A stretch of 64,000 bases of DNA from an uncultured Alphaproteobacteria bacterium (GCA_946188105.1 CAMHTQ010000001.1:149026-213025); one strand, 5' to 3'; counted from the first letter of the stretch, positions 7,894 to 18,096 are shown. Notes: generated by a model from the sequence alone, not told the origin. Numbers and translations: made by a program.

Positions 7894-10200
7894 TTAATTT
7901 AAACCATTTAACAAATCTTCACTGATGCCAGACACATTGATATCCTCGCAAGATTCCAATTCCTGACAAAATTCTTCCTCGCCACCGGACATTGCGCCCA
8001 ACACACCGGCACCGACCGCACCAACCAATCCACCAATCGCAGTTCCCCAACCCGGACTTATCATTGTTCCAGCCGATGCACCAGCCGATAAACCACCCGC
8101 CGCAGCCTTTAATGCAGATGTAGATTTCTTTTCACCACCTTTTTCACAAACACGTTGCATACGGCACACATGACAATTCTGCAATTTTTCTTCGTATGTC
8201 ACACTGCGGATATATGCATAACTGCCTTCTTTTTCTTCGTCTGGTTTTTCTTCTTTAAATTTCTTCATACAATATTTACGATTTCTGTCGCTTTCTTCTT
8301 TAATCTTTAAATCGTTCATCATAGATGCCAATTCTCTTTCTGCTCTGTTCTTGGCACTTTGATAAGCAATCATCTTGGCTGTAACATTGATATTTTGTTT
8401 TACACTGTTACGTCCCTGAACCTTGGTTTTACTTTTACCATAAACGTCTTGGCATGCAGACAAAGTCAAATCTTTATCAAATTCTTCAAAGAATTTATCA
8501 ACTGCTGCTTTGGACAATGCCTCGGTTTCATTCAATAATTTTTTACCATCTGGTCCGCTTAAATCAACCCACTTACTGACACCTGGCAACATATCAGACA
8601 CTGTTAAACATGTCATATCCGTACCACAAACCGCGGTCAATTTTTCCGAGAATTGATTTATACAACCCGTCAACATCTGATAATCCATATGTAACATTGC
8701 AGAATTCACGATAACATCGTATTGAACCGCATTTTTGCATGATGGGAACATACTTTGTGGACACAAACCATATGCAATTTCATTTGCACTTTTACCCACA
8801 CACTCTGGTTTTGTAAAGTCAGTTCCACATTTATCTTTCAAACATGCATCGACATCATTTTCACAGAATTTTGTCTGCAAATATCCCAACTTGTCATTGA
8901 TAACACTTTGCAATCCTGGAATTTTTTCATTGCATTCTGTAATGATTGGGCAAATTCCAGCCGCCACATTAACATCTGTCAAACATGCACTTTGTGTAGC
9001 AGTTGAACACCCTTCTTCCAAACAATCTTGGATTTTTGCCAAACATGTTGCACGTTCATTTTTATCAGCATATTTTGCGGCATCCTTTAATATAGCAACC
9101 GATTCATCCTTCCAATCTTTTAACACATCTGTCTTAACAGCCATACACTGATCCAACACATCTTCACACGCATTTGCACGACGTGATAACAAACCTTCAT
9201 CCAAACAGTTTTCAAAATTCACACCGCAACCACCCTTGTCAGCAATACAAGAACGATACACCAATAAACATTCACCACGATTGTATTTATTAGTATTACC
9301 CAAATTTTCTAAACGTGCCTTGCGGACAGCAGATTCGGCTGTTTTCTTATTCATCTCTGCATCGCGTTTTTGATCAGCCAAATATGTTCCAAATGATTTG
9401 CAATCCGCAGTAATCATACGGTCATATAATTTTTCTTCGGCCTTGGCTTTGGCACCACAACGTTTCAATTCTTCTTTACAAGAATCAGATGCCATTTTGT
9501 ACAAACTCTGACCTATATCAAAATCATCACCAACATCACCATCTTCGTCTTCCTCAGTCCCACTATTCAACCAACTAGAAAAATCAATTCCTGACTTACT
9601 ATTTTTTGCCGCCGCAGATTCACCAAACACCAATCTGGCCTTGGCACCCAACTTTTCACGTTCAACCCCAGTTGTGTACAAATCATCTGCCTCGGATTGA
9701 ATTTTTTGAATCTGTTGAATCAATTTTTTAGATTTTTCAATATTATCAGAACACGCACATCTGCCACCCTCGGTTTCATCCAACAGACAGAAATCATCCA
9801 TACATTGACGATACACTTCACGACAATCTTCTTGGCTTACTGTTTCAGGTTCCGTTTTCTTAGTCGATGCTTGTTCAGATGATTTCATTGCTCGAGCAAT
9901 AGCACCCTCTTCTTCCACATCTAAATCTTGAACTAAATCTTCTACATCTTCATATCCTGCATCGTCGTATTCTTCGGGTTCTTCTTCATATTTCTCAGAC
10001 TCTTCTTGAACAGCAACAGTTGCCCCTGCCCTTTGTTCCACCACCGGTTTTTTCGCAGCCGTTGTTTTTTGTGTACTGGTCGGATTAGCACGAACACTGG
10101 CCCCAGCCGGACGCATAACCATGCCGACTCTGGCATTATTCGCCCCCCACACAGCAAATGGCAACAAACACAAAATCAGCGCGAAACTTTTAATTTTCAT
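7894..10200 (-). CDS. Large secreted cysteine-rich protein (paralogue family, member 2)
   Basis: About 768 residues. The start is taken at the ATG at 10198-10200, which has a GGAGAGAG ribosome site and gives a clean signal peptide (MKIKSFALILCLLPFAVWG); an upstream in-frame ATG at 10212 would spoil it. After an acidic low-complexity region (about 60-105) comes the five-cysteine signature starting at C126 with CMDDFC. Later modules include CGVNFENC and the C-x6-C series. Near the C-terminus is a glycine-zipper-like segment (GWGTAIGGLVGAVGAGVLGA) followed by CQELESC. It is the first gene of a two-gene unit with member 1 downstream. Function is unknown. Confidence 0.85.
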   Translation of the reverse strand: MKIKSFALILCLLPFAVWGANNARVGMVMRPAGASVRANPTSTQKTTAAKKPVVEQRAGATVAVQEESEKYEEEPEEYDDAGYEDVEDLVQDLDVEEEGAIARAMKSSEQASTKKTEPETVSQEDCREVYRQCMDDFCLLDETEGGRCACSDNIEKSKKLIQQIQKIQSEADDLYTTGVEREKLGAKARLVFGESAAAKNSKSGIDFSSWLNSGTEEDEDGDVGDDFDIGQSLYKMASDSCKEELKRCGAKAKAEEKLYDRMITADCKSFGTYLADQKRDAEMNKKTAESAVRKARLENLGNTNKYNRGECLLVYRSCIADKGGCGVNFENCLDEGLLSRRANACEDVLDQCMAVKTDVLKDWKDESVAILKDAAKYADKNERATCLAKIQDCLEEGCSTATQSACLTDVNVAAGICPIITECNEKIPGLQSVINDKLGYLQTKFCENDVDACLKDKCGTDFTKPECVGKSANEIAYGLCPQSMFPSCKNAVQYDVIVNSAMLHMDYQMLTGCINQFSEKLTAVCGTDMTCLTVSDMLPGVSKWVDLSGPDGKKLLNETEALSKAAVDKFFEEFDKDLTLSACQDVYGKSKTKVQGRNSVKQNINVTAKMIAYQSAKNRAERELASMMNDLKIKEESDRNRKYCMKKFKEEKPDEEKEGSYAYIRSVTYEEKLQNCHVCRMQRVCEKGGEKKSTSALKAAAGGLSAGASAGTMISPGWGTAIGGLVGAVGAGVLGAMSGGEEEFCQELESCEDINVSGISEDLLNGLN

Positions 10201-10230
10201 ATCTCTCTCCACATACTATAATCACATATA

Positions 10231-10259
10231 ATTTTATCAAAAAATAGACCACTTATCAA
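10231..10259 (-). promoter_or_regulatory. Promoter of the 7894-10200 / 5313-7868 unit
   Basis: Minus-strand -35 TTGATA (10254-10259) and -10 TAAAAT (10231-10236) are 17 bases apart. It lies back to back with the infA promoter. Confidence 0.55.
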
Positions 10260-10277
10260 GAACTAATAAAAAAAATC

Positions 10278-10306
10278 TTGATATTTTTACCCACTGGATA
10301 TATGAT
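10278..10306 (+). promoter_or_regulatory. Promoter of infA
   Basis: The -35 TTGATA (10278-10283) and -10 TATGAT (10301-10306) are 17 bases apart, about 25 bases before the expected leader of infA. Confidence 0.6.
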
Positions 10307-10338
10307 AAAAACCAAATAAATACAAAAGGATTTAATTT

Positions 10339-10587
10339 ATGGCAAAAGATGACGTTATCGTTTTCAGTGGTCTGGTTACCGACAAATTACCAAACACCAT
10401 GTTTCGTGTAAAGTTGGACAACGGTCATGAAATTTTGGCAACTGTATGTGGAAAAATGCGCAAGGCACGTATTTGGGTCAATGTTGGCAAACGTGTTCGC
10501 GTTGAAATGACCCCATATGATCTGGACAAGGGGCGTATCACATTTGTTGAAAAAAATCCTGCCCCAGGCGATAATCCAAACGCATAA
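10339..10587 (+). CDS. infA: Translation initiation factor IF-1
   Basis: IF-1 occupies the ribosomal A site during initiation. The 82-residue protein has the single S1/OB-fold domain, with [40 protein letters not shown] and [13 protein letters not shown], all characteristic. A proline-rich tail of about ten residues extends beyond the usual 72. It has an AAAGGA ribosome site, its own promoter and its own terminator, and lies between divergently arranged cysteine-rich paralogues. Confidence 0.97.
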   Translation: MAKDDVIVFSGLVTDKLPNTMFRVKLDNGHEILATVCGKMRKARIWVNVGKRVRVEMTPYDLDKGRITFVEKNPAPGDNPNA

Positions 10588-10596
10588 AAATTTTTA

Positions 10597-10628
10597 TAAA
10601 AAATGCACCAAACGGTGCATTTTTTTAT
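10597..10628 (+). terminator. Terminator of infA
   Basis: The stem ATGCACC/GGTGCAT is preceded by an A-run and followed by a T-run directly after the infA stop. Confidence 0.85.
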
Positions 10629-10667
10629 TGCCCAAAAAAAAGTTTTTTTGGTAGTATTTGAATAAGT

Positions 10668-13600
10668 ATGAGGAAGAAACTTTTTTTATCTTTATTTTTG
10701 GCCTTTTCTATAGCGATTGGCTGTGCCGATGGTGCTGTTCGTTCGGCATCCAGTCCGTCTCGTACACAACAAACGACAAAAACCTCTGCAACATCTCCTC
10801 GTTCTGTGACAACGCCTGCGCGTAAACAACAAACGACAAAGTCAACTACGCGTTCCACAACAAAAAGTGTTCAAAAATCAAACGTACGTTCCGCTATACC
10901 CCAGGCATCCGCAACCACACAACAATCGCGTCAGGTTAAATCTGCACGTTCTGCGATTCAGCAGAAAAACACAAAACGTATTGTTGGACGTGCTGCAACA
11001 ACCACATCATCGGACATGACATTGGCATTTGGTGCTGATTATGATAAATGCCACGATGCATATTTCACATGTATGGATCAATTTTGTGCCAGCATTGACG
11101 ACACATATCGTCGTTGCATCTGTTCATCCAGATTAAGCGAGATAAAACAAAAACAGTCTGCTATTGCACAAAGTTCGGATTCACTTGCCGCATTCCAAGA
11201 TTTAAATATGGAGGTTATAAAAAAATCTGCGGCCGAGGTCCAGGCAATGACATCCGCAACGGCTGGCGAACAAATCGCCACATCTGCCAAGGACACATCC
11301 AACTCTGCAAAACAACTTACTGCTATTGGCGATGTATTATCCCAGGCAAAAAGCAAGGCATTATCAACCGGCGGAACATTGGATGCGGGTGGCAACATAA
11401 AATCCATTTGGTCAACAACCGACATTGCAAACGGGGCAAATATTGCGAATTTAACTGGTGAATCTTTATACAACGCGGTCAACGCACAATGTTCCGAAAT
11501 GGTCGCGGACCAATGTCCAGAATCAACATTAAACATTGTTATTTCTGCATATGGAATGTATATCGAAAACGATTGTGCAACATTGGCAAACAATTTAACA
11601 AAACAAAAAAATGCTGCTAATTCTGCAATTCGTGAAACTGGGCATCAAATGAATGTTGCTCGTCTTGAAAATTATGATGCACACAATTCTTTACCAATTA
11701 ACGATTGTATCAGCAATATCCGCCAAGACATAACCGCACCAACTGCATGCGGAACTGATTTCGTTCATTGTCTAGATCACAGCGGATTGTATTTAAACAT
11801 CGATACGGGCGAACCAATTTACAGCAAAAACTTTTATAATCTGGAAAACCAGATTTCATTATCTGGCAATATTTTGAACAACCAGAAAAACAATTCGATA
11901 ATAACTTATCTGAATACCAAGAAAAAATTTGCCGCTGGCACTTTGGATAAATGTCGTGATTTATCCAGCGACATCTGGGATGAATTTATGCGTCAAAGCA
12001 TTATTGAAATTTATCAAAAACAACAGGAAAAAATCAGAAAGGTAAAAACCGAATGTTTGAATGCTGTTAATCAATGTTATGATTCCAGAAGTACACAATT
12101 AAAAGATTTTAGTAGTGTTACCGATAAAACTCTGTTGGGATTAAACCAAGAAACCGTCGAGGCATTATGTAAAGAAAAACTGGATACATGCAGCAACCTG
12201 TACGGCGGAGGTCCTGATGGTTTGGAAATTTTGGTGGACACAATGCACGACATCACAGACCAACGAATTGTTGCAGAATGTCAAAACTTTTTAACTGACT
12301 TTGGAAATAATTTATGTGCGGTTCAAACATCTGACACATTGCACTCGTACCCATACGCATGTCGTGTTTATGCACCGGGCGACCAACAATATGCAACAAA
12401 TTCCGCATGCAACGACGCATCTGCAAACATTCCTGCATGTGGCGACGATTATGTAAACAGTTTGTATCACCAATTTGTAAAATATGCATTACAGGTTTGT
12501 ATACGACCATCAGAATACGAAACATTAAAACAAGAAATTCCAACATTGGTTTTACAAGACGTCAATATTGTTATGAATAAAATGCGTATCTCTATGGGAA
12601 ACGAATTATCCAAAGAATGTGAACGTCTGGGTGGAATTTGGGTGACAACCCCATATAACGAATCAGATTCAACCATACAATTACAAGATCAGTTTTATAC
12701 CGAAACCGGTTCAAATAAAAAATGGGGATATTGTAAAACACAGCCAACCGCCGTGGAAACATATTTGGTAACATTAAATTACGGCACGACTACTATCACA
12801 ACCACCCTTGGAACTGGTGAAAATCAAACAACCGATGATAACACATATACCATAAACGTTCAATATGGTGCAGAAATGCCAACGGTCCAGATACCAAAAT
12901 ATCAAAACACAGACGACACATTTGCGACATTTGGCGGATATTTTTCAGAACCCAATGGTGGTGGCACACAATACTATGATGAAAACGGTGTGTCAAAGCA
13001 TAACTGGAACGTGGCATCAAATGCAACATTATACGCGAAATGGGTTAAAACATATACAATTACATTGAATAGCGAATATAAAGAAAACGATACTACAATT
13101 TGCTCTGGTAATACTCAACAAATAACCGTTACCGCTGATAACGAAATGCCAACTTTATCAGAAGGAGTTCCTGCTGAGTGCGAATATATAGATACAGCTA
13201 ATAACAATCGCAACACCAAATACGCATTTACTGGATATTATTATGAACCCAGCAATACTAAATATTATAATGCCGATGGCACTTCCGCACACGTATACGA
13301 TTTAGATCAAAGCGATGTTACATTACAAGCACAATTTGTTGAAAAGGTACCAATAACCCTTGAATGTAACCATAATTGTTGCTCACCATCAAGCCCAAAT
13401 GTCGTATACGCAACCCCTGGTCAGCCAATGCCTGCTATCTCAAAACCAAGTATTAATTTTGGACCTGGCAACGGTTGTCAAACAGCTAACGATTTCTATG
13501 TTTTCCAAGGATATTTCACGGCACAATCTGGTGGCATACAATATTATAATGCTCGTGGAAAATCGGTTCACACATATGGCACCGGTCAAGAGGCCACAAC

Positions 13601-13745
13601 ATTATATGCCCAATGGATAATGGGTTCCACGGGAGGAAGTGTAACACCAAACAATCCTTATATTAATGGCGAGAATGAGGGTGAAAATGAATCCATGACA
13701 GGTTCTAATGGTGGTGGTGGTAACAGTGGCTTTATAATGGAATAA
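10668..13745 (+). CDS. Large secreted cysteine-rich protein with C-terminal InlB-like repeats (member 3)
   Basis: A 1025-residue protein. A signal peptide (residues 1 to about 23, ending ADGA) is followed by a Ser/Thr/Arg/Gln-rich linker to about 110. The five-cysteine signature starts at C128 with CMDQFC. The middle resembles members 1 and 2 but is more diverged, with CGTDFVHC near 365 and C-x3-GG-x-W near 648. From about 700 to 985 there are three repeats of about 90 residues, each ending in F-x-G-Y-[FY]-x-x-P/Q, YY-[DN], and a TLYA-x-W-like motif. These resemble InlB B-repeats of bacterial surface proteins. A Gly/Asn-rich tail ends the protein. No ribosome site is obvious. It is probably surface exposed, with unknown ligand. 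Confidence 0.85.
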   Translation: MRKKLFLSLFLAFSIAIGCADGAVRSASSPSRTQQTTKTSATSPRSVTTPARKQQTTKSTTRSTTKSVQKSNVRSAIPQASATTQQSRQVKSARSAIQQKNTKRIVGRAATTTSSDMTLAFGADYDKCHDAYFTCMDQFCASIDDTYRRCICSSRLSEIKQKQSAIAQSSDSLAAFQDLNMEVIKKSAAEVQAMTSATAGEQIATSAKDTSNSAKQLTAIGDVLSQAKSKALSTGGTLDAGGNIKSIWSTTDIANGANIANLTGESLYNAVNAQCSEMVADQCPESTLNIVISAYGMYIENDCATLANNLTKQKNAANSAIRETGHQMNVARLENYDAHNSLPINDCISNIRQDITAPTACGTDFVHCLDHSGLYLNIDTGEPIYSKNFYNLENQISLSGNILNNQKNNSIITYLNTKKKFAAGTLDKCRDLSSDIWDEFMRQSIIEIYQKQQEKIRKVKTECLNAVNQCYDSRSTQLKDFSSVTDKTLLGLNQETVEALCKEKLDTCSNLYGGGPDGLEILVDTMHDITDQRIVAECQNFLTDFGNNLCAVQTSDTLHSYPYACRVYAPGDQQYATNSACNDASANIPACGDDYVNSLYHQFVKYALQVCIRPSEYETLKQEIPTLVLQDVNIVMNKMRISMGNELSKECERLGGIWVTTPYNESDSTIQLQDQFYTETGSNKKWGYCKTQPTAVETYLVTLNYGTTTITTTLGTGENQTTDDNTYTINVQYGAEMPTVQIPKYQNTDDTFATFGGYFSEPNGGGTQYYDENGVSKHNWNVASNATLYAKWVKTYTITLNSEYKENDTTICSGNTQQITVTADNEMPTLSEGVPAECEYIDTANNNRNTKYAFTGYYYEPSNTKYYNADGTSAHVYDLDQSDVTLQAQFVEKVPITLECNHNCCSPSSPNVVYATPGQPMPAISKPSINFGPGNGCQTANDFYVFQGYFTAQSGGIQYYNARGKSVHTYGTGQEATTLYAQWIMGSTGGSVTPNNPYINGENEGENESMTGSNGGGGNSGFIME

Positions 13746-13768
13746 AAAACTGGCGATGCCAGTTTTTT
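13744..13768. terminator. Bidirectional terminator
   Basis: The stem ACTGGC/GCCAGT with flanking A- and T-runs lies between the convergent cysteine-rich gene and clpX. Confidence 0.8.
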
Positions 13769-13789
13769 ATTTTCAATCACTTTATAATT

Positions 13790-15061
13790 TTAAGCTGCTT
13801 TTTTAGATTCTGCAAAAATTTCCATTGGTTGTTTTTTGCCCAACACAACGTCTTTATCTATAACAATTTCTTTTAAATCTTGTCTGGATGGTGCATCAAA
13901 CATTGGTTGCAACAACATCTTTTCCAAAATACTGCGTAATCCACGTGCACCAGTTTTGCGGGCAACAGCCAATTTTGCAATCTCGGTCAATCCGTCTGGT
14001 TTTATCGTTAATTTAACACCATCCAAATCTAACATTGCCATATACTGTTTTACAATCGCATTTTTTGGTTCTGTTAAAATTTTAACCAATGCAGATTCAT
14101 CCAATTCTTGCAAAGTTGTAATAATTGGCAAACGACCAACTAATTCTGGGATGATACCAAACTTAACCAAATCCTCGGGTTGAACATCCGCCAAATGATT
14201 TTTTTCTTCGCGATCTTTTTTCGAAGATACATCCGCACCAAATCCAATACCGGCACGCACACTTTTACGATTACCAATAATTTTATTCAAACCGTCAAAT
14301 GCACCGCCACAGATAAATAAAATCTTTGATGTATCTAATTGCACAGTTGCCTCGCCAGGATGTTTACGACCTGCACCACCGGCTGGAACATTTGCAACGG
14401 TTCCCTCAATCAACTTTAACAATGCCTGTTGAACACCCTCACCCGACACATCACGTGTAAGTGATGGATTTTCAGATTTACGTGCAATTTTATCAATTTC
14501 ATCGATATAGATAATTCCACGGCTTGCACGTTCCACATCAAAATTCGCATTTTGTAATAAACGTGTTAAAACACTTTCCACATCATCACCAACATAACCA
14601 GCCTCGGTCAATGTAGTGGCATCCGCAATAGCAAAAGGCACATCTAAAATTCTGGCCAATGTTTGCGCGAACAATGTTTTACCCGTTCCCGTAGAACCAA
14701 TCAACAACACATTTGATTTTTGAATTTCTACATCAACAGATGTTGCAACTGTATGACGTTTGTAATGATTATACACCGCAACAGACAATGCACGTTTTGC
14801 ATCATCTTGGCCAATAATATATTCATTTAAAAAGTCATAAATTTGATGAGGTGTTGGTAACTTGGCCGTACCATTTTTAACAACATCAGCTTTCAAATCA
14901 TCAGCCATAATATCATTGCACAAAGCAATACATTCATCGCAAATACAAACATTGCGACCACTGACTAACTTTTTCACCTCGTAAACCGCTTTGCCACAGA
15001 AACTGCAAAACTGGTTATTTTTTTTATTTTCTTCCGATGATGTTATTTTATCGTTACTCAT
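13790..15061 (-). CDS. clpX: ATP-dependent Clp protease ATP-binding subunit ClpX
   Basis: ClpX unfolds tagged proteins and feeds them to ClpP. The 423-residue protein has the N-terminal C4 zinc finger ([11 protein letters not shown]...[10 protein letters not shown], about residues 19-50), the Walker A GSTGTGKT near 122, Walker [12 protein letters not shown] near 185, the pore loop region [10 protein letters not shown], and the C-terminal AAA lid domain. It follows clpP by 23 bases on the same strand, the usual clpP-clpX order. In alphaproteobacteria ClpXP controls cell-cycle regulators. Confidence 0.97.
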   Translation of the reverse strand: MSNDKITSSEENKKNNQFCSFCGKAVYEVKKLVSGRNVCICDECIALCNDIMADDLKADVVKNGTAKLPTPHQIYDFLNEYIIGQDDAKRALSVAVYNHYKRHTVATSVDVEIQKSNVLLIGSTGTGKTLFAQTLARILDVPFAIADATTLTEAGYVGDDVESVLTRLLQNANFDVERASRGIIYIDEIDKIARKSENPSLTRDVSGEGVQQALLKLIEGTVANVPAGGAGRKHPGEATVQLDTSKILFICGGAFDGLNKIIGNRKSVRAGIGFGADVSSKKDREEKNHLADVQPEDLVKFGIIPELVGRLPIITTLQELDESALVKILTEPKNAIVKQYMAMLDLDGVKLTIKPDGLTEIAKLAVARKTGARGLRSILEKMLLQPMFDAPSRQDLKEIVIDKDVVLGKKQPMEIFAESKKAA

Positions 15062-15084
15062 AACTCTGCCTCTGGAATATCAAT

Positions 15085-15666
15085 TTATTTGCGAACCAAT
15101 ATACCGTCAATCAAACCGAAATCTTTGGCTTGTTCTGGATCCATCCAATTGTTACGATCCATCGCAGTCAATAATTCTTTTTCCTTACGTCCAGTAAACT
15201 CTGCCATTTGTTTAACCAAAGTTTTCTTGACGCGTTGCATTTGATTCATTTCAATTTCCATATCGGTTGCCTGGCCTTGCATACCACCTAATGGTTGATG
15301 AATCATAATTTCAGTATTTGGCAAAGCAAAACGTTTACCCTTTTCCCCTGCTGCCAATAGTACAGATCCCATTGATGCAACCAATCCCATACCAATTGTA
15401 GTAACCGGAGATTTAATATATTGCATAGTATCCATAATTGCCCATCCGGCACTGATTTCACCCCCAGGACTGTTGATGTATAAAGAAATATCAGCATTTG
15501 GATTTTCAGATTCCAAGAACAACAACTGGGCAACAACGGTGCTTGCCATTCTGGATTCAATTTCACCATTTATCATAATAATCCTGTCCCGTAACAAACG
15601 AGAATAAATATCAAAGGAACGTTCACCACGTGGTGATTCCTCTATAACCATAGGTATCAAAGACAT
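15085..15666 (-). CDS. clpP: ATP-dependent Clp protease proteolytic subunit ClpP
   Basis: The serine peptidase chamber of ClpXP. The 193-residue protein carries the catalytic serine in [14 protein letters not shown] (about residue 97), the histidine in [10 protein letters not shown] (about 122), and the aspartate in the [12 protein letters not shown] region. IINSPGG-like ([12 protein letters not shown]) is also present. Its N-terminus [19 protein letters not shown] is typical. It has a ribosome site AAGGTGG and lies between pgk and clpX. Confidence 0.97.
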   Translation of the reverse strand: MSLIPMVIEESPRGERSFDIYSRLLRDRIIMINGEIESRMASTVVAQLLFLESENPNADISLYINSPGGEISAGWAIMDTMQYIKSPVTTIGMGLVASMGSVLLAAGEKGKRFALPNTEIMIHQPLGGMQGQATDMEIEMNQMQRVKKTLVKQMAEFTGRKEKELLTAMDRNNWMDPEQAKDFGLIDGILVRK

Positions 15667-15755
15667 ATTACCACCTTTTCAAAATACTTGTTTTTCTATA
15701 ATTATAGCACAAAAAAAAGCAGTTCGCAAATTTTCCGCCACTTTTTTAATATAGT

Positions 15756-16922
15756 CTAGATAGCCAAAACTTCAATAGCCGGCAAGGTGCCTTTTTCAAT
15801 AAATTCCAAAAATGCACCGCCCCCCGTAGAAACATATGTCATATCATCACGAACACCAATTGCATCAATCGCTGCAACTGTTTCACCACCACCAATAACA
15901 CTAGTCAATTTGCCAGCAACCGTTCTGGTGGCAATTTCACGTGCAATTTTAAAGCTGGATTCCCCCCAGACATCGCCCCATTCTGCCATACCAAATGTTC
16001 CATTCCAAACGACCGTCACTGCCTTGTCAATTTCGGCAATATTGCGTTCTGCGGTTTTTGGACCATCGTCAATAATCACATCCGAATCTGCGATTTCATC
16101 AATAGATTTGTTTGCGCGTTGTGCCGTTTGTTTAAATTCTGGACCAACACCTTTATCCAGTGGCATCAACAGTTCACAATTATTGTCATGTGCAAATTTC
16201 ATTATATCACGTGCAGTATCTGCCATATCTGGTTCATACAACGAATTTCCAGGGTTTGCACCACACGCATAATTAAATGTCGTCCCCAGCGCACCACCAA
16301 CAATAACCGTATCCGCCAATTTACATAAAGTTTTCAACACACCGATTTTGCCAGATACCTTTGCTCCACCAACAATCGCCAAGAAAGGATGTTTTGGATT
16401 TTCTAAAACACGTGAAATATTTTCAACCTCATGCACCAACAATTCGCCCGCATATGACGGCAAAAATTCAGTAACCCCAACCAATGATGCCGCCGCCCTG
16501 TGCGATACAGCAAACGCATCATTTACGAACAAATCGAAACCTGTTGCTAATTTTTTTGCAAATTCCAAATTATTTTCTTCTTCCCCAGAATAGAACCGAA
16601 CATTTTCCATCAACACAATGTCACCGTCCTGCATACCTGCCAAGAAATCACGTTTCAGGCAATCATCAACAAATGGAACTTTCATATAATCTGCAACTGG
16701 ACGCAGAGATAATTCTGGATTCGCCATACCTTTTGGTCGTCCCAAATGCGCACACAAAACAACACGCGCGCCATGTTCGCGCAATTTATTTATGGTTGGC
16801 ATCGTCTGTTCAATACGGAAAGTATCCAAAATTTTTCCATTTTCAATTTGCACATTAAAATCTACCCGCAACAAAACATATTTACCGCGAACAGAATTAT
16901 AATCAACACTACGCAATTTCAT
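15756..16922 (-). CDS. pgk: Phosphoglycerate kinase
   Basis: Catalyses 1,3-bisphosphoglycerate + ADP to 3-phosphoglycerate + ATP in glycolysis. The 388-residue protein has the substrate-binding VLLRVDFNVQI and HLGRPKG segments, the hinge region FLAIVGGAKVSGKIG, and the nucleotide-binding GGGETVAAI and STGGGAFLEFIEKG near the C-terminus. Length is normal. The ribosome site AAAGGAAAGG is strong. The unlinked enolase gene at 37723 supplies another glycolytic step. Confidence 0.97.
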   Translation of the reverse strand: MKLRSVDYNSVRGKYVLLRVDFNVQIENGKILDTFRIEQTMPTINKLREHGARVVLCAHLGRPKGMANPELSLRPVADYMKVPFVDDCLKRDFLAGMQDGDIVLMENVRFYSGEEENNLEFAKKLATGFDLFVNDAFAVSHRAAASLVGVTEFLPSYAGELLVHEVENISRVLENPKHPFLAIVGGAKVSGKIGVLKTLCKLADTVIVGGALGTTFNYACGANPGNSLYEPDMADTARDIMKFAHDNNCELLMPLDKGVGPEFKQTAQRANKSIDEIADSDVIIDDGPKTAERNIAEIDKAVTVVWNGTFGMAEWGDVWGESSFKIAREIATRTVAGKLTSVIGGGETVAAIDAIGVRDDMTYVSTGGGAFLEFIEKGTLPAIEVLAI

Positions 16923-16947
16923 TTTTCCTTTCCTTTTTTAACCAATA

Positions 16948-17400
16948 TTATTTTTTACGACCAAATGCACGTTCACGTGCCGCGTTTCGCAATACCTCGG
17001 CCTTATTAAATTCCCGCAAAGCAATATGATAATCTTTATTTGCATCAACATATTCTTGATGCGCATGATGATATCGGCACGCAGTTTTTTCACATGGCTT
17101 GTCTTTGGAAAAATTTGGACACACGAAATTTTGTGCGCATTCTATACCAACCAAAATCCCCAATTTATATCTTTCACCACTAAACTTGTCCACCAAACAA
17201 GGAAAATCATTTGTCCCAAACGCATCCGAATTGTTTTCTATGGGTAATTGTTGCGATAAAGGATATTCATAGGTAATCGCACGCACAGCACGCGCCCAAG
17301 CCAAAAACATCTCGAAAGCATGCACACGCTTCAACCTGTAATCATCATTCAAGCGATTGTATTCCTTTATCTGTTTAAATTTTGTTTTCAAATTGAACAT
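16948..17400 (-). CDS. Hypothetical protein with a CCCH zinc-finger-like motif
   Basis: A 150-residue basic protein I do not recognise. No signal peptide or membrane segment is seen, so it is probably cytoplasmic. In its second half (about residues 85-115) it has C-x5-C-x8-C-x4-C-x3-H, containing CPNFSKDKPC and CRYHHAH; the last four ligands fit the spacing of CCCH zinc fingers (C-x6-14-C-x4-5-C-x3-H). The C-terminal 35 residues look helical and charged. It lies one base downstream of rnhB on the same strand and is probably co-transcribed, which hints weakly at nucleic-acid work. Confidence 0.6.
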   Translation of the reverse strand: MFNLKTKFKQIKEYNRLNDDYRLKRVHAFEMFLAWARAVRAITYEYPLSQQLPIENNSDAFGTNDFPCLVDKFSGERYKLGILVGIECAQNFVCPNFSKDKPCEKTACRYHHAHQEYVDANKDYHIALREFNKAEVLRNAARERAFGRKK

Positions 17401-17401
17401 A

Positions 17402-18013
17402 TTATATTCCTTGTTCCAAAATCTTTTTCACTGGGCCAAAGGTCTTTCTATAATGTTCATTTATACCATATTTTTGTATGGCTTGCAAGTGTTCGGCTGT
17501 TGGATAACCGGCATTTTTTTCCCAATTATATTGAGGATATTGTAATGCCAATTCGTGCATCAATCGATCCCGCGTCACCTTGGCAACAATGGACGCCGCC
17601 GCAATAGACAATGATTTCGCATCACCTTTGACAACCGCCCGACCTATCAGGTTTTTTGGAACCCGATTACCGTCAATCAGGCAAAAATTTGGTTGCAATG
17701 CTAATCCATCAACCGCCCTTTCCATTGCACGCATTGATGCCCACAGTATATTTAATTCGTCTATTTCCGCAGGACTGCACATTCCCACAGCCCAAATTGT
17801 GTTTGCCGTAATCCAATCATATGCGGCATCCCGCTGTGCCGCCGTCATTTGTTTAGAATCACGTATAACTACCGGAATTTCAATATTTTTATCTGGGAAA
17901 ATCACCGCTGCCGCAACAACCGGTCCACACAATGGCCCACGACCCGCCTCGTCCACACCAGCGACGATACCCCCACTTTCATATTCATAATCAAAAGTCG
18001 GATTTGTTTTCAT
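17402..18013 (-). CDS. rnhB: Ribonuclease HII
   Basis: Removes RNA from RNA/DNA hybrids and single ribonucleotides from DNA. The catalytic DEAGRGPLCGPV is near residue 22, with further acidic residues in the CLIDGNRVP strand and the AAASIVAKVTRDRLM helix, and the C-terminal PQYNWEKNAGYPTAEH is typical. The start is placed at the ATG at 18011-18013 (203 aa): an extended -10 (TGC TATGAT) ends seven bases before it, so an upstream in-frame ATG at 18025 would lie outside the transcript. This makes the mRNA a leaderless candidate. The promoter is divergent from the one at 18060. Confidence 0.94.
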   Translation of the reverse strand: MKTNPTFDYEYESGGIVAGVDEAGRGPLCGPVVAAAVIFPDKNIEIPVVIRDSKQMTAAQRDAAYDWITANTIWAVGMCSPAEIDELNILWASMRAMERAVDGLALQPNFCLIDGNRVPKNLIGRAVVKGDAKSLSIAAASIVAKVTRDRLMHELALQYPQYNWEKNAGYPTAEHLQAIQKYGINEHYRKTFGPVKKILEQGI

Positions 18014-18020
18014 TAAAATT

Positions 18021-18029
18021 ATCATAGCA
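18021..18029 (-). promoter_or_regulatory. Extended -10 promoter of rnhB (leaderless candidate)
   Basis: The minus strand reads TG-C-TATGAT, with the -10 hexamer at 18021-18026, seven bases upstream of the rnhB ATG. Confidence 0.5.
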
Positions 18030-18059
18030 TTTTTCTAGTAAAATCAAAATGTTTTATGC

Positions 18060-18090
18060 TTGACAAACCAAAATAATGTGCGATGATAAA
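18060..18090 (+). promoter_or_regulatory. Promoter of the 18097-18908 small-gene unit
   Basis: A perfect -35 TTGACA (18060-18065) is followed after 19 bases by GATAAA (18085-18090). The ATG at 18097 lies exactly six bases after the -10 box. The earlier in-frame ATG at 18076 falls inside the promoter and cannot be the start if this promoter is used. Confidence 0.5.
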
Positions 18091-18096
18091 ATCACT

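Noticed and set aside
11078..11593. Long frames opposite to the cysteine-rich genes
   Set aside because: They are shadows caused by codon bias of the genuine genes and lack ribosome sites.
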